Translations under genes and position numbers: made by a program
Shown: positions 31,393 through 34,105 of the stretch, in pieces
Numbering within the stretch: the first letter of the stretch is position 1
Layout of the letters: each line of letters starts with the position of its first letter
Source of the DNA: Magnetococcales bacterium
Lineage (GTDB): Bacteria; Pseudomonadota; Magnetococcia; Magnetococcales; Magnetaquicoccaceae
Assembly (NCBI GenBank): GCA_015231775.1
Contig: JADGAY010000024.1
Span: 1-34,105 of the forward strand
Reading direction: 5' to 3'
DNA: 34,105 bases
The notes under the pieces: generated by a model
What the model was told of the DNA's origin: nothing
The model's database searches: none
The model's input: only the letters and a program-made list of their open reading frames with translations

Positions 31393-32634
31393 TCACCCGC
31401 CAACCGGCACTCCGCACCCCTCCGCGGGGCGAGGGACGCCCGTCTCCTGTCTGCTTTCAAAACCCAACGCACGCAACCAGTTCAATACCACCGCCACCGG
31501 TGGGGAGAGTGGCTGCGCCAGGTGCGCGCGAATCTCATCGAATCCAGCCTTCTGCCGCGCCGCGCTCACGCCATCGAACAGCAACAGACGCGCATCCCCG
31601 GCCAGACGTTCCGGTGTCGCTTCGCTTTGAATCCGTTCCGGCACCAACCCGCGACCGAGCACCAGGTTGGGCAGGGCGATATGCGGCACGCGAATCACCC
31701 GCCGACCGATCTCGTAGGTCAAGCGGTTCACCCGATACATCACGCTCATCGGCGCACCCACCAGGGCCGCCTCCAGGGTCGCGGTCCCGGAGGCCACCAG
31801 CGCCGCATCCGCCGCGGCGAGCAACAACCGTGTCATGCCTTGACGCACCGGAATCCGTCCAAAAAAAAGCCGCGTTCCCGGATCCAACTCCCGTGCCACC
31901 GCCAAAGCCAGATCGCTCTCGCTCAGCGTGTCGGCGAGCGCAATCACGCACCGCACGCTCCCGGTCTCCTCGATCACCCGTCGGCTCGCCTCGACCATCA
32001 CCCCCAGATGACGACGAATCTCCCCCAACCGACTGCCCGGCAACAGCACCAGCAGCTTCTCATGCTCGGCCAGACCCAGCTCCAGGCGGATTCTCGCGAT
32101 CTCCTCCCCGCCCGGCAAGGGGCGACGCGCCAGGGGATGGCCCACGAAGGTCACCGGCAGACAGGTATCCGCGTACACCCCCACCTCGAACGGAAACAGC
32201 ACCAGCAACTGATCCAACAGACCCGCCAGCTTGCGGACCCGTCCGGCCCGCCATGCCCACACCTGCGGCCCGACATAATGGATGCGCGGAATTCCCAACA
32301 CCTGGGCGCGCCGCGCAAGAAGAAAATTGAAATCCGGCAGATCCACCGTGATCAACAGATCCGGTCGTCGCTCGCGCATCCACGCCACCAACTGCCGAAA
32401 ACGGCGGATGAGTGTCGGAAGCCGACGCACCACCTCGACCAGACCGATGACGGAGAGTTCGTTCAGATGGCACAAGGAGCAAAATCCCGCCTCCTCCATG
32501 CGCGCGCCACCCACGCCAAAGCTCTCCAGATCCGGAAAATGGCGCTTCAGATCCGCCAGCAGCGCCCCAGCCAGATGATCCCCGGAGGATTCGCCGGCAA
32601 TCAGCATGATCCTGGGCTGCCGTTCCATGGGCAT
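31393..32634 (-). CDS. lpxB: Lipid-A-disaccharide synthase
   Basis: Glycosyltransferase (GT19) at the inner membrane that joins UDP-2,3-diacylglucosamine and lipid X to form the lipid A disaccharide. 413 residues from ATG 32634; GTG 32640, with AAAGGA better spaced upstream, is an alternative start. Family blocks are clear: RIMLIAGESSGDHLAGALLA, FGVGGARMEEAGF, HYVGPQVWAWRAGRVRKLA, VTFVGHPLARR, LLPGSRLGEIRRHLGVM, AALVASGTATLEAALVGAPM and YEIGRRVIRVPHIALPNLVL. The C-terminus is a little longer than usual (EFSRQ-like tail after the LNWLRALGF segment). It is preceded after 16 bp by a Gfo/Idh/MocA oxidoreductase and followed by trxA. The organism therefore makes a canonical lipid A. Confidence 0.95.
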   Translation of the reverse strand: MPMERQPRIMLIAGESSGDHLAGALLADLKRHFPDLESFGVGGARMEEAGFCSLCHLNELSVIGLVEVVRRLPTLIRRFRQLVAWMRERRPDLLITVDLPDFNFLLARRAQVLGIPRIHYVGPQVWAWRAGRVRKLAGLLDQLLVLFPFEVGVYADTCLPVTFVGHPLARRPLPGGEEIARIRLELGLAEHEKLLVLLPGSRLGEIRRHLGVMVEASRRVIEETGSVRCVIALADTLSESDLALAVARELDPGTRLFFGRIPVRQGMTRLLLAAADAALVASGTATLEAALVGAPMSVMYRVNRLTYEIGRRVIRVPHIALPNLVLGRGLVPERIQSEATPERLAGDARLLLFDGVSAARQKAGFDEIRAHLAQPLSPPVAVVLNWLRALGFESRQETGVPRPAEGCGVPVGG

Positions 32635-32650
32635 GGTCACGCCGATCCTT

Positions 32651-33640
32651 TTAAGAGTCGGACCAGAAGGCAATCGCTTCGCGAATCGCCATCACCACCT
32701 CGAGCGCGCGCCGTCCGGCCCGTCCGTTCACCAACGACGGACGTCCGCTGCGCACCGCCTCGCAAAAGGCGCGCACCTCCATCTCCATGGCATCCACCTT
32801 CTGCAACGGCACCTCCAACTCCTCGACCGCCGGAAGCGTCACCCCGTCCAGCACCCAATTGCCCGTGCCCCGCCGCCGGATCGACAATCCCGGACGGGTG
32901 AAATCCAGATCGAACAGGGCATCCTTCTGGAAAATCCGCATGCGGCGCGTCGCGTCCCGTGCCACCCGCGAGGCGCTCACGTTGGCCACGCAGCCGTTGA
33001 CAAAACGAATGCGCGCATTGGCGATGTCGATCTTGCCGGAAAAGATCCCGGATCCCACCGCCTCGATCGACTCCACCTCGGAGGGGACAAAGTGCAGAAT
33101 CAAATCCACGTCGTGGATCATCAGATCCTGCACCACATCCACATCCAGGGCGCGATTCTTGAACGGCGCGAAACGCTGCGCCTCGATGAAACGGGGATTG
33201 GTCAGCAAACCGGACTCCCGCAACGCACTTACCGCCGGGTGAAACCGTTTGATGTGTCCCACCTGCAGAATCAAACCATGCGCCTCGGCCAATGCCACCA
33301 AACGATCGGCATCCTCCAGGTTGGCGGTGATGGGCTTCTCCACCAACACATGCACACCGGCTTCCAGACAAGCGCGCACCACCTGATAGTGGCTCTCGGT
33401 TTCGGTCACCACCGAAACCATGTCCACCCGTGGCAAAAGCGCATGGAAATCCGCCACACCCTCGACCTTCAACTCCTCGGCGACCCGTTTGGCGCGATCC
33501 CCATGCAAATCCGCCACACCCACCAGACGAACGCCAGGAATGCGGGTGTATTTCTGGGCGTGAAAGCGGCCCAAATACCCAACGCCGATCACCGCCGCCC
33601 GCAACGGCGCAGTCCCCTCGGAGTCCGACATGTCGCTCAT
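32651..33640 (-). CDS. Gfo/Idh/MocA family NAD(P)-dependent oxidoreductase, possibly a nucleotide-sugar dehydrogenase
   Basis: A 329-residue protein from ATG 33640, where GGAGG lies 8 nt upstream. A Rossmann domain opens with AAVIGVGYLGRFHAQKY (G-x-G-x-x-G). EKPITANLEDADRLVALAE contains the family's catalytic Lys-Pro, HIKRFHPAV follows, and the C-terminal alpha/beta substrate domain begins with RFIEAQRFAPF and VDVVQDLMIHDVDLILHFVP. It lies directly upstream of lpxB with a 16-bp gap, implying a role in lipid A or surface-sugar synthesis. A member of this family, GnnA, oxidises UDP-GlcNAc at C3 to allow 3-amino lipid A sugars in Acidithiobacillus, where I recall it lying near lpxA/lpxB. The aminotransferase partner GnnB is not seen here. 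Specific function is therefore inferred and uncertain. Confidence 0.85.
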   Translation of the reverse strand: MSDMSDSEGTAPLRAAVIGVGYLGRFHAQKYTRIPGVRLVGVADLHGDRAKRVAEELKVEGVADFHALLPRVDMVSVVTETESHYQVVRACLEAGVHVLVEKPITANLEDADRLVALAEAHGLILQVGHIKRFHPAVSALRESGLLTNPRFIEAQRFAPFKNRALDVDVVQDLMIHDVDLILHFVPSEVESIEAVGSGIFSGKIDIANARIRFVNGCVANVSASRVARDATRRMRIFQKDALFDLDFTRPGLSIRRRGTGNWVLDGVTLPAVEELEVPLQKVDAMEMEVRAFCEAVRSGRPSLVNGRAGRRALEVVMAIREAIAFWSDS

Positions 33641-33779
33641 CTCCCAATCCTCCCGTCGTATAATTGGACCCCAATCGTTGAGGGGCCAATGGCTCCTGGT
33701 GGGATCCAAGGACCAAGCCCTTGGGACGTTGTTTATTGACTTTGCCGTGCGCGCGTTTGCGCCAATTTTCACGCATTTG
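33641..33779. other. Leader region upstream of the Gfo/Idh gene with inverted repeats
   Basis: Contains ATTGG-a-CCCC, loop, GGGGCCAAT (33663-33690; 9 bp with one bulge) about 25 bp before the ATG at 33640, and CCAAGG ... CCTTGG (33707-33725). The first could be an operator or leader hairpin. A clear minus-strand -35/-10 pair was not found; TATAAT at 33659-33664 is on the + strand and leads into no gene. Confidence 0.35.
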
Positions 33780-33835
33780 ACCGTGGAACTCCCGCAACGG
33801 AGGTCCACGATTGGGGGGATGCCCCTCATGCAAGT
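33780..33835 (+). repeat. GC-rich hairpin repeat, member 3
   Basis: ACCGTGGA, then CTCC-CGCAAC-GGAG with a symmetric A/G mismatch, then TCCACG (hairpin 33782-33809), followed by TTGGGGGGATGCCCC and TCATGCAAGT (ending 33835). It aligns with the reverse complement of 15936-16003: outer stem and 3' block conserved, inner stem different but still self-complementary. Confidence 0.55.
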
Positions 33836-33878
33836 CGGCAACGAATCAAGGCGGCATGACTCGCAGCAACCCATACCG

Positions 33879-34105
33879 CCTTCGGCGGCCTGTTTTTCTG
33901 GCCATGTTCGCAGGATCGTTTCGCCAAAAGCGCGAAACGATCCTGCAGCCAAGGCTGGCGCGAAATTTTTTTTCAAAAAGGCGTGAAAAAAAATTCTTTG
34001 AAAGACGCGCCTGAAAAGCAAAAATAAAAGCAAAGTCAAGAAAAGACGAAAAAAAATCAAAACCTCGGAGGCTCTGCCTCCGAACCTCCGCCGGGGGCCT
34101 TCGGC
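33879..34105 (-). repeat. Multi-hairpin intergenic repeat element, copy B (inverted, cut by the window end)
   Basis: In minus-strand orientation it starts at or beyond 34105 with the 53-nt block identical to copy A (34105-34053: the GAAGG/GGCCCCC part, the 8-bp GGAGGC hairpin, GGTTTTGATTTT). An AT-rich spacer follows. Next is an outer clamp GGCGCG/CGCGCC (34006-34011 with 33957-33962) around a 12-bp stem (33964-33975 with 34084-type partner at 33984-33995). Then CAGCCTTGG (33957-33949), a perfect 15-bp stem (33910-33924 with 33932-33946) whose minus-strand loop is GCTTTTG, and AAACAGGCCGCCGAAGG ending at 33879. The order of parts equals copy A while both inner stems have different sequences. 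Confidence 0.85.

Noticed and set aside
30193-32901. 902-codon + strand frame across tpiA, trxA and lpxB
   Set aside because: Antisense shadow spanning three well-identified minus-strand genes and their spacers. It is rich in His/Arg/Pro/Gln, as expected for such shadows.
33659-33664. Perfect TATAAT on the + strand
   Set aside because: No -35 at suitable distance and no + strand gene downstream; probably coincidental within the leader of the minus-strand oxidoreductase gene.
1-34105. CRISPR array, tRNA/rRNA genes, insertion sequences, attachment sites
   Set aside because: I looked for regularly spaced direct repeats, T-loop-like TTCGANNC contexts with matching stems, transposase or integrase motifs, and target duplications, and found none that I could support by eye.

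Overview
The window is a dense, GC-rich (about 65% by eye) bacterial chromosome segment from a Gram-negative proteobacterium. It carries lipid A synthesis (lpxB), SecG, AsmA and SPOR envelope proteins, and O2-independent ubiquinone synthesis proteins (UbiU/UbiV). The gene content and the long structured intergenic repeats remind me of Magnetococcia or another deep-branching alphaproteobacterium-like lineage. That placement is an inference, not something the sequence proves. I saw no tRNA, rRNA, CRISPR array, transposase or integrase.

Layout. (1) 1-4768, + strand: 3' part of ispA, then dxs, a lipoprotein gene with a sigma-54-like promoter, and tlyA. (2) 4781-7574, +: a large AsmA-family protein with its own promoter. 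(3) 7575-8196: a 620-bp gap holding the broken end of a response-regulator receiver domain, an AT-rich scar and a possible small secreted peptide. (4) 8197-11228, -: an acetolactate-synthase-like ThDP enzyme followed by xseA. (5) 11398-15918, +: ubiX, ubiU, ubiV, ubiK and an aldehyde dehydrogenase, partly joined by ATGA overlaps. (6) 16048-17589, +: comM. (7) 17622-17930: a chain of hairpins belonging to a repeat family. (8) 17985-22919, -: two unknown small proteins, a DamX-like AAA-TM-SPOR protein and a Trp/Gly/Asp-repeat protein of unknown function. (9) 23211-25962, +: ilvE and ettA. (10) 26055-29250, -: a lower-GC three-gene cassette (HEPN-like protein, ParA/MinD-like ATPase, second P-loop ATPase) with two ATGA overlaps, bounded by hairpins. 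(11) 29298-33640, -: Gfo/Idh/MocA oxidoreductase, lpxB and trxA, then tpiA-secG with its own promoter and an intrinsic terminator. (12) 33641-34105: a second hairpin-family member and an inverted second copy of the multi-hairpin element, cut by the window end.

How the genes fit together. IspA and Dxs supply isoprenoid precursors. UbiX (prenyl-FMN), UbiU/UbiV (O2-independent hydroxylation) and UbiK (assembly factor) act on ubiquinone, whose tail derives from that pathway. AsmA, the SPOR protein, LpxB, its neighbouring oxidoreductase and SecG concern the envelope.

The two most unusual items are the HEPN/ParA-like/P-loop cassette, which looks like an accessory conflict (defence) module, and the dispersed multi-hairpin element. 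The element's two copies keep flanks and loop sequences while whole stem arms differ yet stay perfectly complementary.
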